Of a stretch of DNA of 39,776 nt, positions 27,625 through 37,700 are shown in pieces. Source of the DNA: Tritrichomonas foetus (Eukaryota > Parabasalia > Tritrichomonadida > Tritrichomonadidae); assembly GCA_001839685.1 (NCBI GenBank), contig MLAK01000908.1:8670-48445 (forward strand). Direction: 5' to 3'. A program made the translations under genes and the position numbers. The notes under the pieces are model-generated. The model worked only from the letters and a program-made list of their open reading frames with translations, was not told the DNA's origin and did no database searches. The first letter of the stretch is position 1. Every line of letters begins with the position of its first letter.

Positions 27625-28986
27625 ATGAATAGAACAAAAATAGTTATTATTGGTGCAGACGCATCAGCATTTCACATATTTCATACAGTATATCGCTCAG
27701 ACGACAGTTTTGAAGTTGCCTCATTTTTCAATGTCCGAATCAATGTCTCAGAATCGCTCAAATGGCCACGAAACTATCCAAAGTCTCTCTGCGGATCCTC
27801 TTATCCGAATGGGATTCCAATTTCGCCAGTGAATCCATTCCAGGAGATGCTCGTCAACCAATCAATCGAAAAATGCATATTTTCTCCATTTTGCGTAACA
27901 AGTAGTGCCTATCTTTATCTCGCTGCACAGTGTATGGCTGCCGGATGCTCCGTTGTGTCCCACAGCCTCGAATCTACACGACTCCAGCCACCGAAAGCGC
28001 TCGTCTCATTTTTCGCCGATACTCAGTTTGACATTCCCATTTTGATCCATCTTTTGAAAGTTTACAAGGATTCAAAAATTAAACCCGCTGTTGTCATTCC
28101 AAGCCCATCAACCCTCCTGACGAATGACAAGCATGCAGAAAATTTTGTCTCAATGAGTTTGAAAACCAGAAATGATTTAGATAAAGTTGAAATGTATCTT
28201 GGTGACCATATTTTGAATCTTTGCCAACAAGTTGTTTTCAATAATTTTGAAGTTTTTTTGGTGAATGATTTTGAAGCATTTTCAAACGAAGCTTTAAGAA
28301 ATGATTCTTTTGATCTTATTGTGTTTGTTGGGTTTAACACACTTCCTTGCTTTTTCTCATCTCACTTAGTGGTTTTCGCTTGTGATGATTTTACATTTGG
28401 TGAAAACTTAACTGCTCATCCATCATACATTCTTTGCCAACAAGCAGACGTCATTTTATGTGCGCAAATTGCGTCAGACGAAACAGAAAAAAGATTAAAC
28501 GCACTAGGATCAGCAAAAGTTGTTCCAATTGGCGTTTCTTTCTCTGGAAAGAATCAATCATGCTACAGAGATAGACCTTGCTTATTAGTTGATGATGGTT
28601 ATCCAACACATCAATGTAATGCAGCAAAATCGATTTCGTTATATTTGGCAAATCACTTTTTAATGAAACCTGTTCAAATTGAAGGAAATGAAATGCCAGC
28701 AGTTGTAAGTAATAGTCCAATATATAGCGAACCAACTGATAAACATTGGCCAGCACTCATTGCTCCAGACAGTGCTACTAACTGGACACATTTGTGTGAA
28801 AGCGTCATAAATCCAATGACTGGATTCGATGTGATTGTGTCTTCAACATTAAAGCCGTTAAATGTGTCTGGACTGAAGCCTGAAAGAGTTTTGATGCAGT
28901 TTAACTTCACTTTGGACTTCTCTCAAATTAATATTGATTTGCTGAGCTTACCACCTGGTGCTTTCGTAAAGCAAAGAAGAAGATGA
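27625..28986 (+). CDS. Cyclic 2,3-diphosphoglycerate synthetase/COG2403-family protein, P-loop lost
   Basis: 453 residues from the ATG at 27625. The order of motifs follows the prokaryotic family throughout: KIVIIGADASAFHIFHTVYR (5-24; family VVILGAAGRDFHNFN), FEVASFF (29-35), YPNGIPI (60-66), AAQCMAAGCSVV (100-111), a P-loop region near 126-145, FDLIVFVGFNTLPCFFSSHLVV (229-250), LLVDDGYPTHQCN (320-332), and the C-terminal VINP...DVIVSSTLKPLN block. The nucleotide-binding residues appear lost: the family's TGxGKS is ADTQFDIP (131-138), and the family's WDGGNND has become FVGFNTL. So it probably does not bind nucleotide in the usual way. The family is archaeal and bacterial, and transfer followed by decay of the active site is inferred. 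No targeting leader was seen. The gene is intact, so it is likely expressed. Confidence 0.78.
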   Translation: MNRTKIVIIGADASAFHIFHTVYRSDDSFEVASFFNVRINVSESLKWPRNYPKSLCGSSYPNGIPISPVNPFQEMLVNQSIEKCIFSPFCVTSSAYLYLAAQCMAAGCSVVSHSLESTRLQPPKALVSFFADTQFDIPILIHLLKVYKDSKIKPAVVIPSPSTLLTNDKHAENFVSMSLKTRNDLDKVEMYLGDHILNLCQQVVFNNFEVFLVNDFEAFSNEALRNDSFDLIVFVGFNTLPCFFSSHLVVFACDDFTFGENLTAHPSYILCQQADVILCAQIASDETEKRLNALGSAKVVPIGVSFSGKNQSCYRDRPCLLVDDGYPTHQCNAAKSISLYLANHFLMKPVQIEGNEMPAVVSNSPIYSEPTDKHWPALIAPDSATNWTHLCESVINPMTGFDVIVSSTLKPLNVSGLKPERVLMQFNFTLDFSQINIDLLSLPPGAFVKQRRR

Positions 28987-29383
28987 AAGAAATAAGATGA
29001 CAAATATGTTGGTGTATTCCTGATTGTTTCTTCAGCTATATTCATAAAATTCAAATATCTTAGTTAATTTGTTCTTTCTTTAGTATATATCAGTGATTGT
29101 AAATTTTGTATTTCGTAATGAATTATACTGAATTATGAAATGAAAATTAGAAATTTATTAAATTATGAAATTTGATAGTCTTTTGAAAAAACACAAATAT
29201 GGCAAAATCATGTTTATTAAGTAAAATTATATATTGCTAGCATTACTATCAATTTCAATGATAGTTTTAAAGATTATTTAGGCTAAAACGATTGATATCA
29301 ATTATTCTTTTCTCACAACTTCTTCCAAAAACGTCTAATTATCTGAAAAAATAGAGTATCAAATCATAGAAACGATTTCATTA

Positions 29384-29626
29384 ATGTTCACATCTTCTAC
29401 ATCTTTGGTTTTATTTTTGCTCCAGAGTTATGCAAAAATACAAATTTCACAAATACAAAAAGGGAGCATTTTTATGACTCAAACTCAAGTATCATATGAT
29501 GCCATTAAAGAATCATATTGGAAGATTATATCAAGGCAGAGACACGTAATTCGTGAATTCATGAAAAAAAACATCTATCAGACACAGAAACTAATGACAA
29601 TACCAATTGATATTATTGATTGGTGA
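29384..29626 (+). CDS. Possible small protein, 80 residues
   Basis: Begins with ATG four bases after the A of a TCATTA initiator match (29378-29383). The N-terminus is hydrophobic (TSLVLFLLQSYA), possibly a signal or membrane segment; the remainder is basic and polar. No family is recognised, and the length is close to what chance allows in this DNA. Confidence 0.2.
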   Translation: MFTSSTSLVLFLLQSYAKIQISQIQKGSIFMTQTQVSYDAIKESYWKIISRQRHVIREFMKKNIYQTQKLMTIPIDIIDW

Positions 29627-29879
29627 TTGATATTTTGGATTTTATGATGAAAGAGAAAACCAACTAATGTTGTAAAATATTCAAATTAAAGGATATGACA
29701 TAATTGATATAATTTACGATACATAAAATAATAAGTGACAATTTACTCTTTGTAGACCTCTCTGAAAAATTGTTTACAATCTTTTCTATCCTCAAAATTG
29801 TTTGGTGTATTTTTACGATTATATTTCTTAGAAATGTAGTCTATCAATTCACAAATCACAAAAGTTATTTCCAAAACGT

Positions 29880-29884
29880 TCACA
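29880..29884 (+). promoter_or_regulatory. Initiator-like TCACA before the SPP-like gene
   Basis: TCACA; +1 at 29882 would give a 16-nt 5' UTR before the ATG at 29898. Short motif only. Confidence 0.35.
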
Positions 29885-29897
29885 AGATATTTTAAAC

Positions 29898-30995
29898 ATG
29901 ACAAAACCATTAAACATGACAATTTCACAACAACAATTATTATTTACTCTTACCGGATCAAGTATGGGTGATAATTTTTTCATAAAATGTCATCAACGTC
30001 CTACATCATTGGTAATTGATGGGTTATTTTCATCAGTTCTTGATTGGATTGCTTTTTATTTTATTGGTCAAGCAGCTGTTTTCATGTTACTTTCACTTCC
30101 AGTTGTTTTCTTTTTCCAAGCATCAGGACGACAAAAAAAGATGCAGAAACTCTACAGTCGATCTAGACTACTTATTATAATTTTCCTTTATACTTGCACA
30201 TTCGCAAGTCTTGCATCACCCATGATTGGCTGGGCAACACAACAGTCAGGGCCTTGTGTGCATGCAAGATCACATAAACTAGTTCATTTAGGTGCAAAAT
30301 TCCAACTCCCATCCACCAATATGGTTTTAGGAACAGTTATATCGCTTTTTGTGTTTAATGTAAATATCAAAGATAGTTTTCATTTTTTGGATTCACAAAA
30401 CATGTTTTTTAGAAAATGCTCCATAATATTTGGGAAATTATTTACAAAAATATTAGCATGCATCATTCTCTTTCTCTTTTTTATTATAGAATTATATTTT
30501 GGAAAAGCAAATATTCTCCAATTGATGTTTTCTATATTTTTTGGATGTCTATTGGACTTTTTTGTGAATGCTGTTCCAATACTAGTTTCATACATATTGT
30601 CATTAGTCTTATTTGTATCTGGTGTATTATTTCTAATCTTTAATCCAAGACCAATGATAATTTCGTATGCTTACGATGAAATATGGGACTTCATTTTATC
30701 TGGCTTTAGTTATTTGTTTTTTACTGATTATATTTTATATTTTTTTATCAAATCGCGGAAGGAAATAAGTTGGATGTCAACATTTAATGATTTTCTTGAA
30801 GATAAAGAGCCTGAAATGAATAGTGGTGTGGCAGTGTTTGGGGAATTTGATCTTGAGGACCAACTCGACAAATCTGAGGATATTAAAAGTATATTAATGA
30901 ACGATATTCGTGATAGTTCTATTGCCACGTCAATTCAAATATTAATGAGTGCTATTCATACATTAATAATCTACTTAATCAATCCAAAAGAATAG
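29898..30995 (+). CDS. Sphingosine-1-phosphate-phosphatase-like (PAP2-fold) membrane protein, apparently inactive
   Basis: 365 residues, about seven or eight transmembrane helices. Layout follows the SPP branch of PAP2 phosphatases: a helix, the GR-x-KK loop (77-81), a helix, the SGPCVHARSHKLVHLGAKF stretch (117-135) where SPPs have RPRPxSPPVVKLE, then LPSTNMVLGT (137-146) for the family's MPSTHAMSGT, and later IELYFGKANILQL (197-209) for SRIYMGMHSILDI. The catalytic residues are changed: the PSTH histidine is N141, and the SRx5H motif has I197, E198 and A204 (with Q208 for the usual Asp). Lipid phosphate phosphatase activity is therefore unlikely; lipid binding or a regulatory role is inferred. 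The C-terminal part ends with an acidic region and a hydrophobic segment. Alternative: an unrelated multi-pass protein with coincidental similarity. Confidence 0.5.
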   Translation: MTKPLNMTISQQQLLFTLTGSSMGDNFFIKCHQRPTSLVIDGLFSSVLDWIAFYFIGQAAVFMLLSLPVVFFFQASGRQKKMQKLYSRSRLLIIIFLYTCTFASLASPMIGWATQQSGPCVHARSHKLVHLGAKFQLPSTNMVLGTVISLFVFNVNIKDSFHFLDSQNMFFRKCSIIFGKLFTKILACIILFLFFIIELYFGKANILQLMFSIFFGCLLDFFVNAVPILVSYILSLVLFVSGVLFLIFNPRPMIISYAYDEIWDFILSGFSYLFFTDYILYFFIKSRKEISWMSTFNDFLEDKEPEMNSGVAVFGEFDLEDQLDKSEDIKSILMNDIRDSSIATSIQILMSAIHTLIIYLINPKE

Positions 30996-31424
30996 AATTT
31001 ATACACAACTTTTATCAAACACACACTGTCATTAATAATATGCCCACAAATATATATGTTAATAAAATATAGATATGTTAATAATTAATGATTTATTTTC
31101 TTTCATAAGTTGATTGATGAATGTAGTAAATATATAATCTTGTATCTCTTCTAACTTGATGAAAAAAATAGTAGTTATATAAATATTAAGTCTGTTAAAT
31201 TTAATGAATTTATTCAAAAAACAATAACTGAATTGAAAAGTTTCGACATACTTTAACAACTCTTTTTCTTCACATTTTCAGACTCTGATATCAATTTCAT
31301 ATTTTTATCTTTTTAATTAGTGTGAATATAAAACCATAATGAAATTGAGGCATGAATATAATTTTATTAAATACATGAGATATTATATTACTTTTTCGAC
31401 AAACATGAAAATGTATTTTGAAGT
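30996..31424. other. Convergent intergenic region
   Basis: 429 bp between the 3' ends of the SPP-like and UBAC2-like genes. AT-rich, with two atatgttaata words near 31055-31085. No coding frame is supported. Confidence 0.6.
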
Positions 31425-31991
31425 CTAAATTAAAGAGTTTATATTGTGTCTTCGTTCTCGGAACTTGAATTTATCATAAGACCATAACATATATCCAATA
31501 TTAGCCGCAATTAAACTTAAAATCGAATATGGAAGCTGCCACAAAATTTCAAAAATAAAAATTATTGAAATTAACACTTTATCATTAATTTTTGGCTTGG
31601 AATGAAAAGTTATGGCTGGAAGTCGCCAAATCATAAAAATAAATAAAGAATATGGAATAAAAAACATTATTGAATAATGCCTTTTAAAACCAGAAATAAA
31701 AATAGCAAAGTAAAATGTTGGAATTGAAATAAGAAAATTGATGAAAAAAAATTCACTAATTGACCTAATTCCAAGAATTCTTTCAATATGACGAAGTGAC
31801 CATAATGTGAATGAAATGATTACACTTTCAAATATTGAAGGCCAACAAATCAATGTTTGAATGATATCAAGAGCAGGAATCTCAAAAATATCATCTTGAG
31901 CAAGGCTTACAACAACTGACATAAAGCCACATGTAATAAGAACGATTGAAGTAATTTTGGAATTATCTAATGATAAATCTCCATCAAACAT
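31425..31991 (-). CDS. Rhomboid-fold membrane protein, UBAC2-like
   Basis: 188 residues with about five or six transmembrane helices. The segment SLRHIERILGIRSISEFFFIN (65-85) resembles the RxxERxxGSxxFxxF signature that follows an early helix in UBAC2/TMEM115-type rhomboid relatives, and AANIGYMLWSYDKF (162-175) resembles the family's last helix. There is no GxSG serine motif, so it is not a protease. Human UBAC2 carries a C-terminal UBA domain and works in ER quality control; here the protein ends soon after the last helix with a basic tail and no UBA. A role in ER-associated degradation is inferred by family. Derlin-like is the main alternative. Confidence 0.45.
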   Translation of the reverse strand: MFDGDLSLDNSKITSIVLITCGFMSVVVSLAQDDIFEIPALDIIQTLICWPSIFESVIISFTLWSLRHIERILGIRSISEFFFINFLISIPTFYFAIFISGFKRHYSIMFFIPYSLFIFMIWRLPAITFHSKPKINDKVLISIIFIFEILWQLPYSILSLIAANIGYMLWSYDKFKFRERRHNINSLI

Positions 31992-32218
31992 AAAAATAAT
32001 TTCATATCAAATGTCACATATAAAGTTAACATATTCACTTCACAATGATGTGTTGTAAAGTAAAGAATTTCTTGTTCACTGTTTGTATAAATTTCTGGAT
32101 ATGTAATTAATATTTTGTTTTATTTTTCTTAAATATAATTTATTTTTTATTATTCGAATAGAATTCAGAATTAAATCGTTTTTCTCGACTATTTCAAAAA
32201 TAAGATGAAAAAAGAAAT

Positions 32219-32229
32219 AAACGGTCTCC
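32219..32229 (+). promoter_or_regulatory. AAACGGTCTCC element upstream of the RasGEF gene
   Basis: It differs from the duplicated AAACGGTCGCC of the SPRY/ALG13 promoter at one base, has the same orientation relative to the plus-strand gene, and ends 36 bp before the ATG (32266). Confidence 0.45.
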
Positions 32230-32232
32230 ACA

Positions 32233-32237
32233 TCATT
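32233..32237 (+). promoter_or_regulatory. Initiator-like TCATT of the RasGEF gene
   Basis: TCATT fits TCA(+1)-Py-(T/A), directly after the AAACGGTCTCC element. +1 at 32235 would give a 31-nt 5' UTR. Confidence 0.4.
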
Positions 32238-32265
32238 GAAAATTTCTATCTCAAGGATTTAGAAA

Positions 32266-34161
32266 ATGTCAACACATCATAAATCCCAGCGTGATGAAAC
32301 AAATCCAAATGATGATGAATCATCCACCTTACAAAAAGTACCTGCTTTTAATTTCAAATTCAAATCTCAGTTTAAGCCACGCGAATCCAAATCAATAACT
32401 TCGAATATTCCTTTTCACGTTTCGCCCGAGTTTGACGGTAAAAATTCAAAGTCAGTAAAATCCGAATATGATCGTTCCTACTGGGAGGTCGAGCTTCTTC
32501 GACGACATCCAGAATTGAAAGATTTGATCGATCGGGTTGACCCCGTCACACGTGCAGCCTCTTTGGCTGCTCTCTATTTACCGAACCGTCGTCTCCACCC
32601 ACAAGAAGCCATCCTTGGCCTGATTTCGCAACATTTAAAATTATTAGGATTAACTCAAACCGCTGCCGCTTTAGATGATTCGTTTGCATTCCCTATTGTT
32701 ACTCCGCCACATCATCCGCATTCACAGCTACTCCACCACATTGAAAGAGGGGTATTGAATGCTGATAGATTTTGGTGCCTCCTCCTTCCGACTCCAACCT
32801 ATCCAACCGATCCAGAATCCATCCAGAAGCAGCTTGTCACCCAATTGAACGCAACGCTTGGTGTAATTAGTGGTCAAATCAAGGAATCCCAGCCGCTTGA
32901 CAAAGAAAACATTGATGATCTCCAAAAACTTGAAGTCAATCCAGACACGCAGATGCCAATCAATGGAACGATAAACCAGCTTGTCTGGGCCGCCTCTTCT
33001 CGCTATCGGACATTCAACCCCCAATTCATTGAAGTCTTTTCGATGACCTACCATGGCTACATGACGAGCACGCAGCTTCTGCAGAAATTACAGGAAGCCT
33101 GGAATATGTTTGCTCTGACGAAACGTCAAGGCGATGATCGAGAAGAGTTACTTTTCGTGAGTCTTGTTGAGAAGTGGATCGAAATATCCTTTTTTGATTT
33201 TGACGCAGTCCTTTTACAAAACTTAACGCAGTTTCTTCAAACAATAAAAATGAATCGTCCAGCCTCTCAAAAAAGAATGTTGGCAGCCCTTCAAAAACAA
33301 ATTGAAGGAAAACAAAGAAGCGACCAAGTTTTAGAAGTGAATTTAAATGGACTCTCCATACCAGAAAACTTATTCTTATCAAAATTCACTTTAACTTCAT
33401 TAGATACGACTGAATTAGCTAAACAAATTACAATGGGATCAGCTAAAAGTTATTATGCTATAACTGCTAAAGAGTTATTGGATTGCGCTTGGAGTAAGCC
33501 ATCAATTCGTCATCGTTCACCAAATATTGTAAACCTTACGAACCGGTTTAACGCATTGTCTGATTGGGCGCAACATGAAATTCTTTATTCTGAGACTGTT
33601 GATGAAAGATTAAAATTAATAAAATTCTTCGCGGCACTTGCAAAAGATTTATGGGGAATGAAAAACTTCTTGGATGGAATGTCAATCGCTTCAGCTTTGA
33701 ATTCTAATCCAATGTATCGATTAAAACATCATATGGCACTTCTTGATCCAGAGATTATGAAACCCGTGGAAGAAATTCTTGAAGCAACCAAAAGTGACAA
33801 TAATTTTGCTTTACTTTTATCTATTCATGCAAATGCAAAGGCCGCAGGTGCTGCTCTTCCTTACATTGGTGTTTATTTGACACAATTGACTTTCTTTTAT
33901 GACGGAAATAAAGATTTGATTGATGGATTAGTGAATTTCAATAAATGCGTAGGCGTATTCAACATCATTGATATGATTTTGAGTTTTCAAGTGAAACAAT
34001 TCAATTTTGTGGTGATTGAACAAATCCAAGAAAAATTGTCTGAACTTTCGAGATATGATGAAGGTGAGCTTTATGCAAGAAGTCTCCAAATTGAACCAAA
34101 TGGAATTGAATATGATGAATTCATTAAAATTGTTGAAGCAGAAAGAGCTACAACAAAATGA
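32266..34161 (+). CDS. LisH-containing Ras guanine nucleotide exchange factor
   Basis: 631 residues. The N-terminal 60 are polar and probably disordered. Residues 111-141 (HPQEAILGLISQHLKLLGLTQTAAAL) fit a LisH dimerisation motif. Residues 233-330 are a RasGEF_N (REM) domain (FIEVFSMTYHGYMTSTQLLQKL). Residues 368-610 are the CDC25-type catalytic domain: LTSLDTTELAKQIT, NLTNRFNALSDWAQHEIL, RLKLIKFFAALAKDL, NFLDGMSIASALNSNPMYRL, and the ALPYIGVYLTQLTFF signature that carries the catalytic helical hairpin region. It should load GTP on a Ras-family GTPase, probably at endomembranes or plasma membrane. LisH plus RasGEF is a known combination in amoebozoan RasGEFs. G+C is about 51% near 32.5-32.6 kb against 30% near 33.9-34.0 kb. 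Confidence 0.88.
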   Translation: MSTHHKSQRDETNPNDDESSTLQKVPAFNFKFKSQFKPRESKSITSNIPFHVSPEFDGKNSKSVKSEYDRSYWEVELLRRHPELKDLIDRVDPVTRAASLAALYLPNRRLHPQEAILGLISQHLKLLGLTQTAAALDDSFAFPIVTPPHHPHSQLLHHIERGVLNADRFWCLLLPTPTYPTDPESIQKQLVTQLNATLGVISGQIKESQPLDKENIDDLQKLEVNPDTQMPINGTINQLVWAASSRYRTFNPQFIEVFSMTYHGYMTSTQLLQKLQEAWNMFALTKRQGDDREELLFVSLVEKWIEISFFDFDAVLLQNLTQFLQTIKMNRPASQKRMLAALQKQIEGKQRSDQVLEVNLNGLSIPENLFLSKFTLTSLDTTELAKQITMGSAKSYYAITAKELLDCAWSKPSIRHRSPNIVNLTNRFNALSDWAQHEILYSETVDERLKLIKFFAALAKDLWGMKNFLDGMSIASALNSNPMYRLKHHMALLDPEIMKPVEEILEATKSDNNFALLLSIHANAKAAGAALPYIGVYLTQLTFFYDGNKDLIDGLVNFNKCVGVFNIIDMILSFQVKQFNFVVIEQIQEKLSELSRYDEGELYARSLQIEPNGIEYDEFIKIVEAERATTK

Positions 34162-34720
34162 TTAACTAACTTTGTAATTGATTTAATAATTGAAACCCAA
34201 TTGACGAAAAATAGTCAAAAGTGTAATTCACTTAATCATGCATTACTTAATAAGTATTGCATCAATCTTCCATGTAGTTTTGTCATTTCTATATTTTTTT
34301 TAATACAAATAATTATTAATAAAAATAGAGCTTTTATTCATTTTCTTTTTTATTAGAAAAAACAAGCGGGATTTTTTTAAAACATATATCTGTATGATAA
34401 TGATTAACCCAATCTATTAATTAATTTCTTGAAAGAAACTCATGAAAGAATTTAGACTTTAATCAATTACTTCATGTGAGTGAATTTTTCTTCGAATTTC
34501 AAAGTGATTTTCTTTTTCTTTCCCTATTTCATTCTTATTTTCTATCATGAATATTAATGAATGCCCTCTGTCTCAGGGGTTTTAAAATTTAATGCAATAT
34601 TAAAGAAGAAAAACGAAAAATCAAAGTTTTAAAACTTAATGAAATAAATATTTTTTTATTGAATTGTAAATTACAATTTTCTTACAAGTGTAAAACAATA
34701 TTGGAATTCGACAATGATAT
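34162..34720. other. Convergent intergenic region with a GC-rich hairpin
   Basis: 559 bp between the RasGEF and activase 3' ends, AT-rich. One G+C-rich hairpin stands out: ccctctg (34564-34570) can pair with cagggg (34574-34579) across a tct loop with one G-T wobble. No coding frame is supported. Confidence 0.55.
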
Positions 34721-37700
34721 TTACAAAATCTTCTTTAATGGTTGTGAACCAATTTCTTCTATTTTATTATGTGGAACAGTTGAAATCTTTGTATCATCTG
34801 GATGAACACCTTTTTGTGCATTTGCAAGTAAAAGTTTGAGTCTGTTAAGCTGATTGACCTCACTTGCACCTGGGTCATAATCGATGGCAGAGATATTAGA
34901 TTCTGGGAATCTTCTTCTGAGTTCTTTGATCATTCCTTTTCCAGTGACGTGATTTGGTAAGCAAGCGAATGGTTGAACGCATGCAATGTTTGGTACTTTG
35001 TCATGAATAAGTTCAACCATTTCTGCTGTTAAGAGCCATCCTTCACCTGTAATGTTACCAAGTTGAACAATATCATCAACTTCCTTTTGCAAAACATTGA
35101 CACTTCTTGGTGCAGTGAAACGTCGTGATTCACTTAAGGATTTCTTCATTTGCCATCTGTACATTTCAGCAAATGCAAGTAAAGCCTTCGAAATTATTGA
35201 TGCTGTCCATGGAGAGCTGAGAACTTTGTGCTTGTATTGTCCTTGGCTGAGACAATAAACGATAAAATCAGCTAAATCAGGAACAACAGCTTCTGCACCT
35301 TCAGCTTCGATTGTTTTAACAATATCATTGTTGGCAGTTGGATGGAATTTAACTAAAATTTCTCCAACAACTCCAATACGTGGTTTTTGGATACGTCTCA
35401 ATGGTAAATTATCGAAATCATGAACGATGTCACGAATGAGTTTGTTGTAACCTAAAAGTGATATTGATTTCAATTGTTCACAAGCGCGTTTGTTCCACTT
35501 TTCATACATTTCATCAGCTGATCCTGGAACGAGTTCATATGGTCTTGTGCGGTATAAAACACGCATTAAAACATCACCAATACACATTCCCATCATGATC
35601 CTATGAAGGAGTCCAAAGGTAACCTTGAAACCTGGATTCTTTTCAAATGATTGGACAGAAACTCCAATAACTGGAATCTTTCCCCATCCATTATCATTGA
35701 GTGCACGACGAATGAAGCCAACATAATTGGTTGCACGACATCCACCACCAGTTTGTGTTATCAGAAGTGCAACTTTATCCAAATCGTATTTTCCACTCTT
35801 TAAAGCAGCAATCATTTGCCCTGTAACGATAATACTTGGATAGCAAGCATCGTTGTTGACGTATTGAAGACCAGTATCAACTGCCTTTGAATCCACTTCA
35901 GGTAAGATTTCAAAGTTATAGTTTAATACTTTGAATGCTTCACGAATAAGTTTAAAGTGGATTGGTGACATTTGTGGGGCCAATATTGTGAAGTCTTTAT
36001 GCTTTTCTGTAAAAACAGTTCGATGATATGAGCCTGGACTTTCTTGTGCAACATACTTGTGTCTCTTTCTTTCATCCATTGCAGCAATTAAACTTCTCAT
36101 TCTAATTCTAACTGCACCTAAGTTTGAACCTTCATCAACTTTGATCAGAGTATACATTCTTCCCTTTGAACGAAGGATTTCTTCAACTTGATCAGAAGTA
36201 ACAGCATCAAGTCCGCAACCAAATGAAGTCATTTGAACTAATTCCAAATCTGGGTTCTTTGTAACATATTGGGCTGATCTATAAAGACGGTTGTGATATG
36301 TCCATTGATCAACAACTCTCATTGGACGTTCAATTTGTCCAAGATGAGCAACACTATCTTCTGTAAGAACACCAAGACCGAGTCCAGTAATGAGTTCTGG
36401 AATTCCATGGTTGATTTCTGGATCAAGATGATATGGGCGGCCAGCCAAAATGATTCCTTTAAGTCCACGCTTTTTAATATCAGCAAGTGCTTTTCTTCCC
36501 ATTTCTTTCACATCTTCACGGAATTTTTCTTGTTCTTTCCATGCTGCATCTGCTGCTTCGGCAATTTCGTTTGGTGGAATGTTGAATCTTTCAGAAAATT
36601 CTTCAATGAGACGGTCAGTTAATCTCTTCTTGTTATCAAGTGGTAAGAAAGGATTCATATATGTAATTCCTTGATCTTGACGTAAATCATCGATATTATT
36701 TCTTAAAACTTCTGGATAGGAAGTAACAATTGGACAGTTGTAATGATTTCCAGCACCTTTATCTTCAACAATTTCATAAGGAGCACATGGGTACCAAATG
36801 AACTTGACTCCTGCTTTAATGAGCGATTCAATATGTCCGTGCGAGATTTTTCCTGGATAACAAACAGATTCAGATGGAATACTTTCAAGTCCTCTTTCAT
36901 AAACATGACGTGATGATCTTGGTGAAAGTCGAACTCTGAAACCAAGTTTGTTGAAGAATGTGAACCACATTGGATAATTCTCATACATGTTTAAAACACG
37001 TGGAATTCCAACTTCACCACGAGGTGCTTTATCTTTTGGAAGTGCCTTATATTTGAACAGTCTATTGTATTTATCTCTAAATACATTTGGTGGTGGTACA
37101 GTTTTCACTGGTGGTGCACAATTTGTTACTTCAAGGCCTCTTTCACAACGGTTACCTGTAACAAATTTTCTGTCTTTACCTCCATCATTGAATGTATTGA
37201 TTGTAAGTAAGCAATTATTCATACAACCACCACAACGTTTGAGTTCAAGTGAAACCTTGAAATTTTCAAGTTGTTCCATTGTTGCCAAAGATGATTTATC
37301 ATCCGGATTTGATCCTTTATCACGCCATTGGTCCCTGGCAATAAGTGCAGCACCGTAAGCACCCATTAAGCCGGCGATATCTGGGCGGACAACATCATGT
37401 CCAGCTATTTTTTCAAAAGCTCTTAAAACTGCATCATTATTAAATGTTCCACCTTGAACAACAATCTTTTTGTCTTTCAATTGGTCAGCGTTTCGAAGTT
37501 TGATAACTTTGAATAAAGCGTTCTTAATAACAGAGTAAGAAAGTCCAGCAGATATATCTCCGACAGATGCACCTTCCTTTTGTGCTTGTTTAACACGAGA
37601 GTTCATGAAAACTGTGCAACGGTTTCCTAAATCAACTGGATTTTTGGCCATGAGTGCCATTTTTGAGAATTTGCGAATGTCCATTCCAAGACTTCTTGCG

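Larger units (their letters stand above)
28987..29897. other. Intergenic region with only weak small frames
   Basis: 911 bp, very AT-rich, with repeated aattatgaaat words near 29130-29170. A small plus-strand frame (29384-29626) has an initiator-like match. A minus-strand 61-codon frame starting GTG at 29928 (first ATG at 29910, stop 29743) overlaps the next gene's start and is not supported. Confidence 0.55.

Noticed and set aside
29743..29928. Minus-strand 61-codon frame overlapping the SPP-like gene start
   Set aside because: GTG start, no motif, antisense to the gene's initiator and start codon.
34564..34579. GC-rich hairpin as a bacterial-type terminator
   Set aside because: The organism is eukaryotic and the stem is short with a wobble; it is noted only as a local structure.
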